Shown here one piece after another: positions 25,099 to 33,077 of a stretch of 64,000 bases of DNA (its first letter is position 1; each line of letters opens with the position of its first letter). Under the pieces are notes generated by a model, which was not told where the DNA came from, searched no databases, and saw only the letters and a list, made by a program, of their open reading frames with translations. Both the position numbers and the translations under genes were made by a program. Source of the DNA: Oscillospiraceae bacterium (GTDB taxonomy: Bacteria > Bacillota > Clostridia > Oscillospirales > Oscillospiraceae); assembly GCA_020025535.1 (NCBI GenBank), contig JAHHRY010000002.1, positions 124,001-188,000 of the forward strand, given 5' to 3'.

Positions 25099-26769
25099 AT
25101 GGCAAAGTTCTGTACTCACTGCGGTGCACAGCTTGCAGATGATGATCTTATATGCAGTCAATGCGGCGCTATTCAGGAAAGCACAATGTCCGAACAGCCT
25201 GAAGCAGCTCCTGCTTCCGTGACCAAGCAGTCCGAAGCGGCAAGCACTTCTGCACCTGAAATTCCGCAGACTCCTGTCGGGGGACGAAAACCGAGGAAGA
25301 CAGCAAAATGGTGGATGATTGGTATTCCGGTAATGGCGGCTGTTTTGATTGCCGTCGTATGTTTCTGGAACTCTGCTGCAGAAAAGGATCCTCCCAGATC
25401 AACTCTGTCGGCTGCTGTTTCCAAAACAGAAGAAAGACTCGCTGACCAAATGGATGGAAGTCCCATGCAGCTTTTGCTCCAGTGGCCTGAAATCATGAAG
25501 AACGGAACAGTTCATATGGATGTGAACAGTTCCTTTATGGGTAATAATCTCAGCTCTCAGTTTTGCTTTCAGTCCAACGTGGCAAAAAGGCAGTGGACTG
25601 CCAGCGCTGCCATAGACGCAAACGCAGTACGGCACGATATCAACTTCTACATTGATTCCAATGTGGCTGCCGTATCCTCAAGCGATTACATGAACGGCAG
25701 GTATTACGGCCTGACGTACAGCACTCTTTCCGAAGATCTGCTGTCTGCTGCAGCCGGCCATCTGACAGCCGAACAGATTGAAAGGCTTTCCAAAATTTCT
25801 GACGGGATTTCGGAGCAAATCAACTCCGACCAGGAAATCGCAACCGCATTCAAGCCCTATCTTGAAATGCTTCGAGCATATTTTGAAGGCATCGAACCGA
25901 TTGAAGAAAAGGGAAGTATCACCTTCGACGGCACGGAGTATGCCTGCGATACATTCACCTTTAAGATCGATAAGGAAAAGTCTGACAAACTCTGCATCGA
26001 CATCTTAGATAAAATGGAAAAGGATGCAGATCTCAAAGGCATCTTTACAAAGATCAATGCTGTATGGCAGTCAAGCCATGCAGAGCCTGCCCGCACCTGG
26101 GAAGAAACCATTCAGTCACTGCGAGAAGATTTAAAAGAACATCTTCAGGAAACCACATATGAAGGCGATTTGGTATTCTATGTCTACGACGGTGCTCTTG
26201 CAGATGTCGTCATGAACTTTTCAGGAGCAGGGGAAGGGCACACTTTTAAGGAGCAGGCTGAACTCAATTTTGGCCCCAAGCCCGGTATAAGCGACATCAA
26301 AGTTACATACAGAAGAGAAATTGACGACGAAGTTTTTGAATACAAATATAAGGTTTCCACGCAGAAAGACGGCGACAATTATAAGCGCACGATCACCTTT
26401 AATTCGAAGGATCCGCTGAAATCCCGCAATTTTGAAATTGTCTCCAGCTGGAACCGGAGCAGCGGAAAGCTGTCTGTGAATTTCTTCTCTGAAAACGTCA
26501 AGGTTGCCGGAGTCAGCATGAATCTGACGGAAGTGGAAAACGGCTTCCGGATATCCATAGACTTTGGTCAAAATGACATCCCGTACATATTTGGAGGTAT
26601 GACAGCTGCCGAGCCAAGCTTTGAGCTGAATTTTTCCATGGACATCACCTGCACCAAGGGCTGTGAAATCACAACTCCGGAATTCGTAAATCTGGATCAA
26701 TGGGAGGAAGACCTTTGGGCAGAACTGCAGAAGATTTTCCCCAATACTCCCGTGCTTCCTACCGCCTGA
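25099..26769 (+). CDS. Zinc-ribbon membrane protein with large external domain
   Basis: A 556-residue protein of unknown function. An N-terminal zinc ribbon (FCTHCGAQLADDDLICSQCG) is followed by a Pro/Ala/Ser-rich linker, a single transmembrane helix at residues ~72-92 and about 460 extracytoplasmic residues rich in beta-type alternation. This topology (cytoplasmic zinc ribbon, one helix, external domain) recurs in clostridial proteins of unknown role. AAAAGGGGAG precedes the ATG. It is monocistronic. Confidence 0.7.
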   Translation: MAKFCTHCGAQLADDDLICSQCGAIQESTMSEQPEAAPASVTKQSEAASTSAPEIPQTPVGGRKPRKTAKWWMIGIPVMAAVLIAVVCFWNSAAEKDPPRSTLSAAVSKTEERLADQMDGSPMQLLLQWPEIMKNGTVHMDVNSSFMGNNLSSQFCFQSNVAKRQWTASAAIDANAVRHDINFYIDSNVAAVSSSDYMNGRYYGLTYSTLSEDLLSAAAGHLTAEQIERLSKISDGISEQINSDQEIATAFKPYLEMLRAYFEGIEPIEEKGSITFDGTEYACDTFTFKIDKEKSDKLCIDILDKMEKDADLKGIFTKINAVWQSSHAEPARTWEETIQSLREDLKEHLQETTYEGDLVFYVYDGALADVVMNFSGAGEGHTFKEQAELNFGPKPGISDIKVTYRREIDDEVFEYKYKVSTQKDGDNYKRTITFNSKDPLKSRNFEIVSSWNRSSGKLSVNFFSENVKVAGVSMNLTEVENGFRISIDFGQNDIPYIFGGMTAAEPSFELNFSMDITCTKGCEITTPEFVNLDQWEEDLWAELQKIFPNTPVLPTA

Positions 26770-26778
26770 CCAAATGCA

Positions 26779-26806
26779 AAAGGCCAACCCATTTGGGTTG
26801 GCCTTT
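26779..26806. terminator. Shared terminator between convergent genes
   Basis: AAAGGCCAACCC pairs with GGGTTGGCCTTT around a 4-base loop. There is a T-run on the plus strand and an A/T flank on the minus strand, so it can serve both the zinc-ribbon gene and pfkA. Confidence 0.85.
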
Positions 26807-26826
26807 TATCATCCTGTATGAAAATA

Positions 26827-27798
26827 TTAAATTCCCGTCATGGCTGCAAGCACATCAACTTCCATCTGCTGAATGCTTTTCTTAAGAGACAGGCCTTCGT
26901 CAATGTCCACGTCCGTAAACCGTCCGTTGTTGGTGCAGACAATTCGATTGTTCTTGCCCGCACGGAGCAGCTCTACAGCCATATAGCCCATTTTGGTAGC
27001 GTTGACACGGTCACGGCCGGTGGGCGTTCCGCCTCGCTGAATATGTCCCAGAACCGTCACCCGGGGATCCAGGTCAATGGCTTCTTTGATTTTCTTGGCG
27101 ATGTCAGCAGCAGAACCGGCACCTTCTGCAACCACGATCATATAGTGCGTAAAGCCGTTCAGACGAGCACGGCGAATCTTTTCGATAACATCACGCTCAA
27201 AATCTACAGGCTCTTCAGGAACCAGTACAGCGGTTGCGCCAACAGCCAGACCTACATAGATTGCCAGATAGCCGGCATTGCGGCCCATAACCTCCACAAC
27301 AGAGCAGCGCTCATGAGACTGCATGGTATCACGCAGTTTGTCGATGCATTCAATTGCCGTGTTGGCGGCAGTATCAAAACCGATACAATAGTTTGTGCAG
27401 CTGATATCATTATCAATCGTTCCGGGAATGCCGATGACATTGATTCCATATTTACTCAATGCGCGGGCACCGCGGAAGGTACCGTCACCGCCGATGGCGA
27501 TAATGCTGTCCAGTCCCAGGAACTTGCAGGTGGAAACAGCCTTGCGCTGACCTTCTTCAGTCATAAACTCTGTGCTGCGCGCGGTGTAGAGGATCGTACC
27601 GCCGCGGTTAATGGTGTGAGAAACACTTTTTTCATCCAGCTTCACAATATCGCCGGAAATCAAACCGTTCCAGCCGCGGCGAATGCCATAGCACTCAATA
27701 CCATGGTAGATGGCCGTACGGACAACCGAACGGATACAGGGGTTCATGCCGGGAGCGTCGCCGCCGCTGGTCAGTACGCCGATTCTTTTAACACTCAT
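26827..27798 (-). CDS. pfkA: ATP-dependent 6-phosphofructokinase
   Basis: A 323-residue PfkA that phosphorylates fructose 6-phosphate, the committed step of glycolysis. Seen motifs are TSGGDAPGMNPCIRSVV, GGDGTFRGA (the Gly at this position marks ATP rather than pyrophosphate use), the catalytic TIDNDI segment, and GHIQRGGTPTGRDR for substrate binding. GGAGGTCC lies before the ATG. Confidence 0.97.
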   Translation of the reverse strand: MSVKRIGVLTSGGDAPGMNPCIRSVVRTAIYHGIECYGIRRGWNGLISGDIVKLDEKSVSHTINRGGTILYTARSTEFMTEEGQRKAVSTCKFLGLDSIIAIGGDGTFRGARALSKYGINVIGIPGTIDNDISCTNYCIGFDTAANTAIECIDKLRDTMQSHERCSVVEVMGRNAGYLAIYVGLAVGATAVLVPEEPVDFERDVIEKIRRARLNGFTHYMIVVAEGAGSAADIAKKIKEAIDLDPRVTVLGHIQRGGTPTGRDRVNATKMGYMAVELLRAGKNNRIVCTNNGRFTDVDIDEGLSLKKSIQQMEVDVLAAMTGI

Positions 27799-27908
27799 AT
27801 AAAGGACCTCCGCATAGATGAAATTATATTTTTATTCTATCCATCAGAAACGAAAAAGTAAAGAAAGATTTTCGTTCATATAGATTGATCTCTGGTTTGA
27901 ATGCACAT

Positions 27909-27937
27909 ATATTAGCACACTGTTTTGTATCTTTCAA
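27909..27937 (-). promoter_or_regulatory. Sigma-A promoter of pfkA
   Basis: On the minus strand TTGAAA, a 17-base spacer and TAATAT. It implies a leader of about 105 bases. Confidence 0.7.
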
Positions 27938-28227
27938 CAAAATTCTGTTTTTTTCGCTGAAAAAATACAGAAGCTGCTTAAATGTATGATTTTCGCAGGC
28001 TTATTCTGAAATCAGGAAGGTTTCGGTGACAGCATACGAAACAAGAACACTGCTGATGCATCCACAGCCGGTCATAATTTTGCTGAATCTCAGCGACATT
28101 CCAAACCGCATAAGACCGGTACGAAGGCAGCCGATATTTCAGGTGTCACGAGGTAGCGAGAAGAGCAAGGCAGGCCGAAGCATATAGAGAAGCATAGCTT
28201 TATTCGCTTGTGTTGCTGCGAGAATCC
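27938..28227. other. Gene-free interval between pfkA and the second tyrosine recombinase
   Basis: About 290 bases without a supported ORF. Base composition is closer to coding than to the flanking AT-rich promoters, which would suit a decayed gene end or an unrecognised structured RNA. I recognise no known RNA family. Confidence 0.4.
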
Positions 28228-28257
28228 AACGCAACAAAATATAAATTTTGTTGCGTT
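28228..28257. promoter_or_regulatory. Palindromic operator overlapping the recombinase promoter
   Basis: Two 13-base arms (AACGCAACAAAAT and its exact complement) around ATAA. The right arm contains the -35 hexamer, so a protein bound here would block RNA polymerase. Confidence 0.7.
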
Positions 28258-28279
28258 TACAGCGCATATGTGCTATAAT
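28251..28279 (+). promoter_or_regulatory. Sigma-A promoter of the XerC-like gene
   Basis: TTGCGT, a 17-base spacer and a perfect TATAAT. Confidence 0.75.
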
Positions 28280-28309
28280 GTAACCGTAAAACCATCAGGA
28301 GGTATTTCT

Positions 28310-29347
28310 ATGCAGCAATACCATGATTGTCCCCAGATTGTCAGAGAGTTTCTGACATACCATGAAACCATCAAAGGCCAATCTCAACGAACGATTTCCG
28401 AATACTATCTGGACTTGCGGATGTTCCTGCGTTTCATCAGGCTGATGCGTAATGATATGCCGATCAGCACAAGTCTCGAAGATATTCCCATCAAAGATAT
28501 CGATTTGGATTTCATACGTTCCATCAGCCGTACGGAAGTTCTTGAATTTCTTTCGTACCTGGCCAACGACCGGACGCCAAACCCGGAATCCGCCGTACCG
28601 GACTGCGGAATCGAAGCAGCTGCCCGTGCCAGGAAACTATCCACCATCAAATCCTTTTACAAGTATCTGACCGTCCGCACAAAGCAGATCTCCGAGAATC
28701 CGGTTGCTGATTTAGAGTATCCAAAGCTCCGCAAAAGTCTGCCCAAATATCTGACGCTTGAACAGTCTGCAGCACTTCTGAAGGCCGTTTCCGGACCGAA
28801 CGAAGTCCGTGATTACGCAATTCTTATGATTTTCCTTAACTGCGGCATTCGGCGCTCTGAGCTTGTAGGCTTGAATCTGACGGATATTTACGAGGATCGG
28901 CTGCGTGTGGTCGGCAAAGGCAACAAAGAACGCTTCGTCTATTTTGGTGCCTCCTGCCGGAAGGCGATTGACGCCTATCTGGTTGAACGCAACAAAAAAG
29001 TTCTGTCCGATAATCGGGCACTGTTTGGTTCCAGAGACAATAACCGAATCAGCGTAACTGCTGTCCATCGGCTTGTAAAAAAAGCGCTGCTGCAGGCCGG
29101 ATTGGATTCCACGCAGTTTTCCGCCCACAAATTAAGGCACACGGCAGCCACAATGATGCTTGCCGGCGGTGTAGACGTTAAAACGGTTCAGGAAGTTCTT
29201 GGCCACGAGAATCTGAATACCACTCAGATCTACACACACATTGAAAATACGGAACTTAAAATCGCCGCCGAGGCCAATCCTCTGTCCAAACTGGATTTTT
29301 CAGAGCACGAAGATTCCTCAGAGCCCCGGGACGAAAGCGACGAATAA
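28310..29347 (+). CDS. Tyrosine recombinase/integrase, XerC-like
   Basis: A 345-residue phage-integrase-family recombinase. The catalytic set is complete: Arg in NCGIRRSEL, Lys in GKGNKERF, HKLRHTAA, GHENLNTT and the nucleophile tyrosine in TQIYTHI. The N-terminal core-binding domain is ~60 residues longer than in XerD, with an insert around PNPESAVPDCG. A strong SD (AGGAGG) precedes the ATG. With xerD also present it could be the XerC partner or an independent recombinase. The palindrome over its promoter suggests tight control. It lies 3 kb outside the cotJC element. Confidence 0.85.
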   Translation: MQQYHDCPQIVREFLTYHETIKGQSQRTISEYYLDLRMFLRFIRLMRNDMPISTSLEDIPIKDIDLDFIRSISRTEVLEFLSYLANDRTPNPESAVPDCGIEAAARARKLSTIKSFYKYLTVRTKQISENPVADLEYPKLRKSLPKYLTLEQSAALLKAVSGPNEVRDYAILMIFLNCGIRRSELVGLNLTDIYEDRLRVVGKGNKERFVYFGASCRKAIDAYLVERNKKVLSDNRALFGSRDNNRISVTAVHRLVKKALLQAGLDSTQFSAHKLRHTAATMMLAGGVDVKTVQEVLGHENLNTTQIYTHIENTELKIAAEANPLSKLDFSEHEDSSEPRDESDE

Positions 29348-29358
29348 AAAGCAAATTT

Positions 29359-29388
29359 GGGAGAGGACTATGCCCTCTCCCCTTTTTA
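29359..29388 (+). terminator. Terminator of the XerC-like gene
   Basis: GGGAGAGG and CCTCTCCC with a 7-base loop, then TTTTTATT. Confidence 0.85.
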
Positions 29389-29392
29389 TTAA

Positions 29393-30754
29393 TTACATTG
29401 CAACCGCAATTGCTTCCCTCAGGTTTTTAACCCGATAAACTGTCAGCCCATCAGGAATATCAAACTTTTCAGAATGGTTTTTCGGTATGATACACTTTTT
29501 AAATCCAAGTCTTGCAACTTCCTGCAATCTTTGGCTCATATGGGAAACGCTGCGGATTTCGCCTGTCAGTCCCACTTCGCCAATTGCCACAAGATCATCC
29601 GCAATCGGGCTGTCCCGGTAGGAAGACGCAATTGCCAGCACGACAGGCAGATCTGCTCCCGGCTCATCCAGCCGCAGGCCGCCAATCACATTCAGATATG
29701 CGTCGAACAAATTCAGCTTCATTCCGGCGCTTTTTTCCGCAACTGCCATCAGCAGAACCGCACGATTAAAATCAAATCCATCACAGGCTCTTCTGGGAAC
29801 ATTAAAGCTGGTTTTGGTAACCAGTCCCTGCACTTCTGCCAGGACAGGGCGTGTTCCCTCCATTACGCACGCAATACAGGTACCGGAGGCACCTTCCGGA
29901 CGACCTTCCAGCAGCATCTGGGACGGATTGGGGACTTCTACAAGTCCTGTGTCCAGCATTTCAAACACACCGATTTCATTGGTGGAACCGAACCGGTTCT
30001 TTGCACCGCGAAGCAGTCTGTACGAACTGTTGGGATCTCCTTCAAAATAAAGTACGCAGTCCACCATATGCTCCAGCACCTTGGGGCCGGCAATATTGCC
30101 GTCCTTATTGATATGACCCACCACAAACACGGTGATCCCCTGTGTCTTGGACAGCTGCATCAAAGCCATTGTGCAATCCTTTACCTGGGAAATACTTCCG
30201 GGAGAGGATTCGCTGGTTTCGTTGTACATAGTCTGGATGGAGTCAGCAATCAGGATGTCCGGCTTGGTTCTGTCTACGGCTTCCAGAATTTCGGAGAGTC
30301 TTGTTTCGGAAAGGATATACAGATTGTCCGGAGAAACCCCCAGACGCTGCGCGCGAAGCTTCAGCTGCCGTTCGCTTTCCTCTCCGGAGATGTACAGCAC
30401 TTTTCGTTCCTTGCAAAGCTGATTGCAGATCTGCAGCAGCAATGTGGATTTGCCAATTCCGGGCGCACCGCCCACCAGCACAAGGCTGCCCTCTACAGCA
30501 CCACCGCCAAGGACTCTGTCCAGCTCCCCTATTCCGGTACAAAAACGAATTTCATCGCCGCTGTCGACCTGAGAAATCTGTTTGGGGACTCTGCCGGAGG
30601 ATACCGTTCCCACCTTGACCTGACCAGCGGCGACCGGCTTCTGAATATGTTCTTCCAGCGTATTCCACGCACCGCAGGCAGGACATCTTCCCTGCCATTT
30701 AGGGGTTTCGTTGCCGCATTCCGTGCAGTAAAAAACTGTTTTCGTCTTGGCCAT
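29393..30754 (-). CDS. radA: DNA repair protein RadA (Sms)
   Basis: A 453-residue RecA-related protein that promotes branch migration and recombinational repair. An N-terminal four-cysteine zinc finger (CTECGNETPKWQGRCPACG), Walker A GGAPGIGKST, the RadA-specific KNRFGSTNE motif and a C-terminal Lon-protease-like domain are all present. AGGAGAG precedes the ATG. It is convergent with the tyrosine recombinase gene. Confidence 0.97.
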   Translation of the reverse strand: MAKTKTVFYCTECGNETPKWQGRCPACGAWNTLEEHIQKPVAAGQVKVGTVSSGRVPKQISQVDSGDEIRFCTGIGELDRVLGGGAVEGSLVLVGGAPGIGKSTLLLQICNQLCKERKVLYISGEESERQLKLRAQRLGVSPDNLYILSETRLSEILEAVDRTKPDILIADSIQTMYNETSESSPGSISQVKDCTMALMQLSKTQGITVFVVGHINKDGNIAGPKVLEHMVDCVLYFEGDPNSSYRLLRGAKNRFGSTNEIGVFEMLDTGLVEVPNPSQMLLEGRPEGASGTCIACVMEGTRPVLAEVQGLVTKTSFNVPRRACDGFDFNRAVLLMAVAEKSAGMKLNLFDAYLNVIGGLRLDEPGADLPVVLAIASSYRDSPIADDLVAIGEVGLTGEIRSVSHMSQRLQEVARLGFKKCIIPKNHSEKFDIPDGLTVYRVKNLREAIAVAM

Positions 30755-30814
30755 GGGGCTCTCTCCTTTGTATGGGTGACTTTTTCTGTATTATATCAAT
30801 CTTTCTGTTTACGG

Positions 30815-31531
30815 TCAAGCTTTGGGCAGAGATGTGTACTGAGACAGTCCGGATGCGATTACACAGCACAGCTTTTTCTGGTAAGCCTCGTTCCGAAGCA
30901 GTGCCTCTTCCTCTTTGTTAGAAAGGAAGCCGCATTCCACCAGCACCCCGGGTCTTTGTATGTGCTCCATCAGATAGACTCCGTTCGCAAGCTTGGATTT
31001 GCGTCTGCTGCCCGGATTTAACGTGGATACAAAAGAATTCTGAAGAGCGGTTGCCAGCTCTCTTGCATCTCCGATTTTATTATAAAACACCTGTGCACCA
31101 TCATACCGCCCATCCGGAAAGGTATTCTGGTGTATGGAAATCAGGATTCCGTTTTCTGTATTATTTACGATCCGCACCCGGTTTTTCAAGTCAGAGACTT
31201 TCTTGGCGGCAAGTGTGCTGCCCTCCGTATAAACCGACACATCTGTACTGCGGATCATCTGCGTTTCATGCCCCAGAAGGTGCATGATCTGCTCCAGTTT
31301 CAGCGCAATCTCCAGATTGATCTGACTTTCCGGCACACCGGAACAGGAAATTGCTCCTCCGTCCTCCCCTCCGTGACCGGCATCTATAATAATGATGTGA
31401 TCCCGCTCCAGAGGCATATTATTCGCAAGCACCGTTGCAGTTTTACTTCCGCTGATGACTACAATCAAAAAAATGGCTGCTGTGATACAGTAAACCGGCC
31501 AATAGTCCTGTATGTATTTTCTTACCTTCAT
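30815..31531 (-). CDS. cwlD: N-acetylmuramoyl-L-alanine amidase CwlD (spore cortex)
   Basis: A 238-residue Amidase_3 protein with an N-terminal membrane/signal helix (residues ~10-35). The zinc-binding residues lie in IIDAGHGGEDGGA (His), INLEIA (Glu) and SIHQN (His), with the catalytic Glu in LVECGFLSN. CwlD removes peptide from muramic acid in the cortex, as needed to make muramic-delta-lactam for germination. The ATG at 31531 follows GAGGTG. Its CATAGAAT-GAGGTGTTG leader matches that of ylbJ. It is divergent from the cotJ genes, consistent with a mother-cell locus. Confidence 0.9.
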   Translation of the reverse strand: MKVRKYIQDYWPVYCITAAIFLIVVISGSKTATVLANNMPLERDHIIIIDAGHGGEDGGAISCSGVPESQINLEIALKLEQIMHLLGHETQMIRSTDVSVYTEGSTLAAKKVSDLKNRVRIVNNTENGILISIHQNTFPDGRYDGAQVFYNKIGDARELATALQNSFVSTLNPGSRRKSKLANGVYLMEHIQRPGVLVECGFLSNKEEEALLRNEAYQKKLCCVIASGLSQYTSLPKA

Positions 31532-31548
31532 GAGCAACACCTCGGGAC

Positions 31549-31578
31549 ATTCTATGCTGCTTTTCAGCTCAAATGAAC
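31549..31578 (-). promoter_or_regulatory. Candidate sporulation (sigma-E type) promoter of cwlD
   Basis: On the minus strand CATAGAAT with GTTCATTT 14 bases upstream. The -10 box and its distance to the SD are the same as for ylbJ. Confidence 0.5.
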
Positions 31579-31601
31579 ATCCATGCAAAAGGAGGCATAG
31601 T

Positions 31602-31625
31602 ATGACTCTGAACGACAAGTTCTGA
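31602..31625 (+). CDS. Possible 7-codon leader ORF upstream of cotJAB
   Basis: AAGGAGG followed six bases later by ATG and seven codons (MTLNDKF) then TGA, 25 bases before the cotJAB start. A strong SD on so short an ORF suggests translational control. However, a CATAGTAT box overlaps the ATG, so the real transcript may start downstream. Confidence 0.3.
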   Translation: MTLNDKF

Positions 31626-31650
31626 GAAAATGGTATAGGAGGAATGAAAA

Positions 31651-32085
31651 TTGGAACACAATATGCAGGATCGTTACGGAAAAGAAGGAAGACTGCCTGC
31701 TTCTGCTCCCCTTGCAAATCCCTACGTCCCGTTTCAGCTGGATAACCCGCCCAGATATGAAGCCGGCAAGGCACTTGTCAGAGGTACTCTGTTTCCCGGG
31801 CTGGACCTCCCCTTCATGGACATGGTCAACAAGGAAAATCTCCCGGCAACCCCTCTAACCCAGCTGCAGGTACTGAGTTTCGCGCTTCTGGAACTAGGTA
31901 TGTATCTTGACACCCACAAAGAAGATCAGGAAGCGCTGCAGATGTACCGCACTTATCAGGAAATGTATCACCAGGGCATGATGGAGTACTCCCAGAAGTA
32001 CGGTCCTTTAATGCACTGCATCCCAACTCAGGGCGAGTACCGCTGGCCGGATGATCCCTGGCCTTGGGAATACCAGAAAATTTAG
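31651..32085 (+). CDS. CotJA-CotJB fusion, spore coat protein
   Basis: A 144-residue protein that joins two coat proteins normally encoded separately. Residues ~20-56 match CotJA (PLANPYVPFQ, then ALVRGTLFPGLDLPF). Residues ~65-144 match CotJB (LQVLSFALLELGMYLDTHKE, YGPL and the terminal WPDDPWPWEY). The start is TTG, with AGGAGG eight bases upstream; an ATG four codons later is too far from an SD. CotJA, CotJB and CotJC form an inner-coat assembly in Bacillus. It is followed after 12 bases by the cotJC 5' segment, so the operon is cotJAB-cotJC. Confidence 0.85.
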   Translation: MEHNMQDRYGKEGRLPASAPLANPYVPFQLDNPPRYEAGKALVRGTLFPGLDLPFMDMVNKENLPATPLTQLQVLSFALLELGMYLDTHKEDQEALQMYRTYQEMYHQGMMEYSQKYGPLMHCIPTQGEYRWPDDPWPWEYQKI

Positions 32086-32097
32086 GAGGGCCGCTCT

Positions 32098-32298
32098 ATG
32101 TTCATTTATAATAAGAAACTGCAATACCCCGTTAAAATCGATAAGCCCAATCCCCGTCTGGCTTCGATCATCATTTCCCAATACGGCGGCCCGGACGGTG
32201 AACTGGGTGCATCTATCCGTTATCTGTCCCAGCGGTACTCCATGCCTTTTGATGAGCTGAAAGGGTTATTGACCGATATTGGTACAGAGGGGGCATGA
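32098..32298 (+). CDS. cotJC: cotJC 5' segment (gene interrupted by the element)
   Basis: A 66-codon ORF after a strong AGGAGGG site. It reads as the N-terminus of the manganese-catalase-like coat protein CotJC: KKLQYPVKI, QYGGPDGELGAS (with the first metal-ligand Glu, residue 35), IRYLSQRYSMPF and LLTDIG. After Gly62 it leaves the family and stops within five codons (TEGA then TGA). The missing E-x-x-H motif and the rest lie in phase at 51263-51676. Alone this 66-residue product cannot bind the dimanganese centre. Confidence 0.93.
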   Translation: MFIYNKKLQYPVKIDKPNPRLASIIISQYGGPDGELGASIRYLSQRYSMPFDELKGLLTDIGTEGA

Positions 32299-32305
32299 TG
32301 TACCC
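32272..32305. other. Left attachment site (attL) of the cotJC element
   Basis: cotJC sequence runs to the dinucleotide GG at 32281-32282. The element side starts TACAGAGG, the right half of the palindrome formed on circularisation. The stop codon ending the 5' segment is supplied by the element. Confidence 0.82.
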
Positions 32306-32321
32306 ATACATGATTAACTTA

Positions 32322-32900
32322 TTACAACTTCGCTGTTGCACGCTGTAAAATAAGCCGATTCAGCAGTGTTTCTGCCTGTTGGGTCAGTTCCTCCAGAGAA
32401 AGCGGGATCTTTCCTGAGAACCAGTCCCGGTACAGATTGCACAGGCCTCCTGCACAGAACCGGATTGTCAATACATACTGATCGTGATTGCCGAAACTGT
32501 ATTTTTCCTCGTGCTGAATCAAATAGTCCAGCATAAGTTTGACCAGTTCCTCCTCCATCAAAGCAGAAGCGCTGGATGTCATTACCTTCTGGCAGAAATC
32601 CCGGTCCTCATTCAGTATTTCCTGAATCCGTTGCAGCAGGATATGCGGGATCTCCGTAACCTGCTGAGGGGATTCAAAAACCTCGTTGCGCAAATGGGAA
32701 AATGTTTCTTCAATGACATGGTGAATCACATCCGGAATATCCGTATAGTGTGCATAGAAAGTACCTCGATTGATCTCGGCCCGACGCACTACATCGGTCA
32801 CAGTAATCTTATCCAGCGGCTTTTCCTGCAGCAAATCTGCAAGCGCCATGTTGATCATTTTGCGGGAGCGTATCGCACTCCGATATTCTGCTTTAGCCAT
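32322..32900 (-). CDS. TetR/AcrR family transcriptional regulator
   Basis: A 192-residue repressor. The N-terminal helix-turn-helix (residues ~15-60) contains ITVTDVVRRAEINRGTFYAHYTD, typical of the DhaS/YxaF-like TetR group. The start is the ATG after AGGAGG. It is divergent from the MMPL gene with two candidate operators between them, so it probably represses that transporter and itself. Its stop lies only 40 bases from the element's left end. Confidence 0.88.
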   Translation of the reverse strand: MAKAEYRSAIRSRKMINMALADLLQEKPLDKITVTDVVRRAEINRGTFYAHYTDIPDVIHHVIEETFSHLRNEVFESPQQVTEIPHILLQRIQEILNEDRDFCQKVMTSSASALMEEELVKLMLDYLIQHEEKYSFGNHDQYVLTIRFCAGGLCNLYRDWFSGKIPLSLEELTQQAETLLNRLILQRATAKL

Positions 32901-32940
32901 AAATCCTCCTGTCAATGCAAAATTCAACAATAATGCTTGT

Positions 32941-33055
32941 TTTGTACAAAATCAGTAATATTTAGCATGTTTGATGATTGATTCCTTTTTGCCCGTCCAT
33001 TATAATACAGCCGGATACAAAAATCAATATGTGTACAATTTTATAATTATGAACA
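32941..33055. promoter_or_regulatory. Candidate TetR operators between tetR and the MMPL gene
   Basis: A palindrome TTTGTACAAA at 32941-32950 and an imperfect inverted repeat TGTACA...TGAACA at 33032-33055 flank the transporter promoter. They share the TGTACA core. Confidence 0.45.
32978..33006 (+). promoter_or_regulatory. Sigma-A promoter of the MMPL transporter gene
   Basis: TTGATT, a 17-base spacer and TATAAT. Confidence 0.75.
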
Positions 33056-33077
33056 ATTTTAGAACAAGGAGGATTTT

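Noticed and set aside
28310..29347. The XerC-like tyrosine recombinase as the enzyme that excises the cotJC element
   Set aside because: It lies outside the element. The attP form (palindrome around a central dinucleotide) is that of serine, not tyrosine, recombinases.
31644..31746. A ~33-codon ORF from the ATG at 31644, overlapping cotJAB
   Set aside because: The SD is only one base from this ATG and the product has no family pattern. The TTG start of cotJAB has correct spacing.
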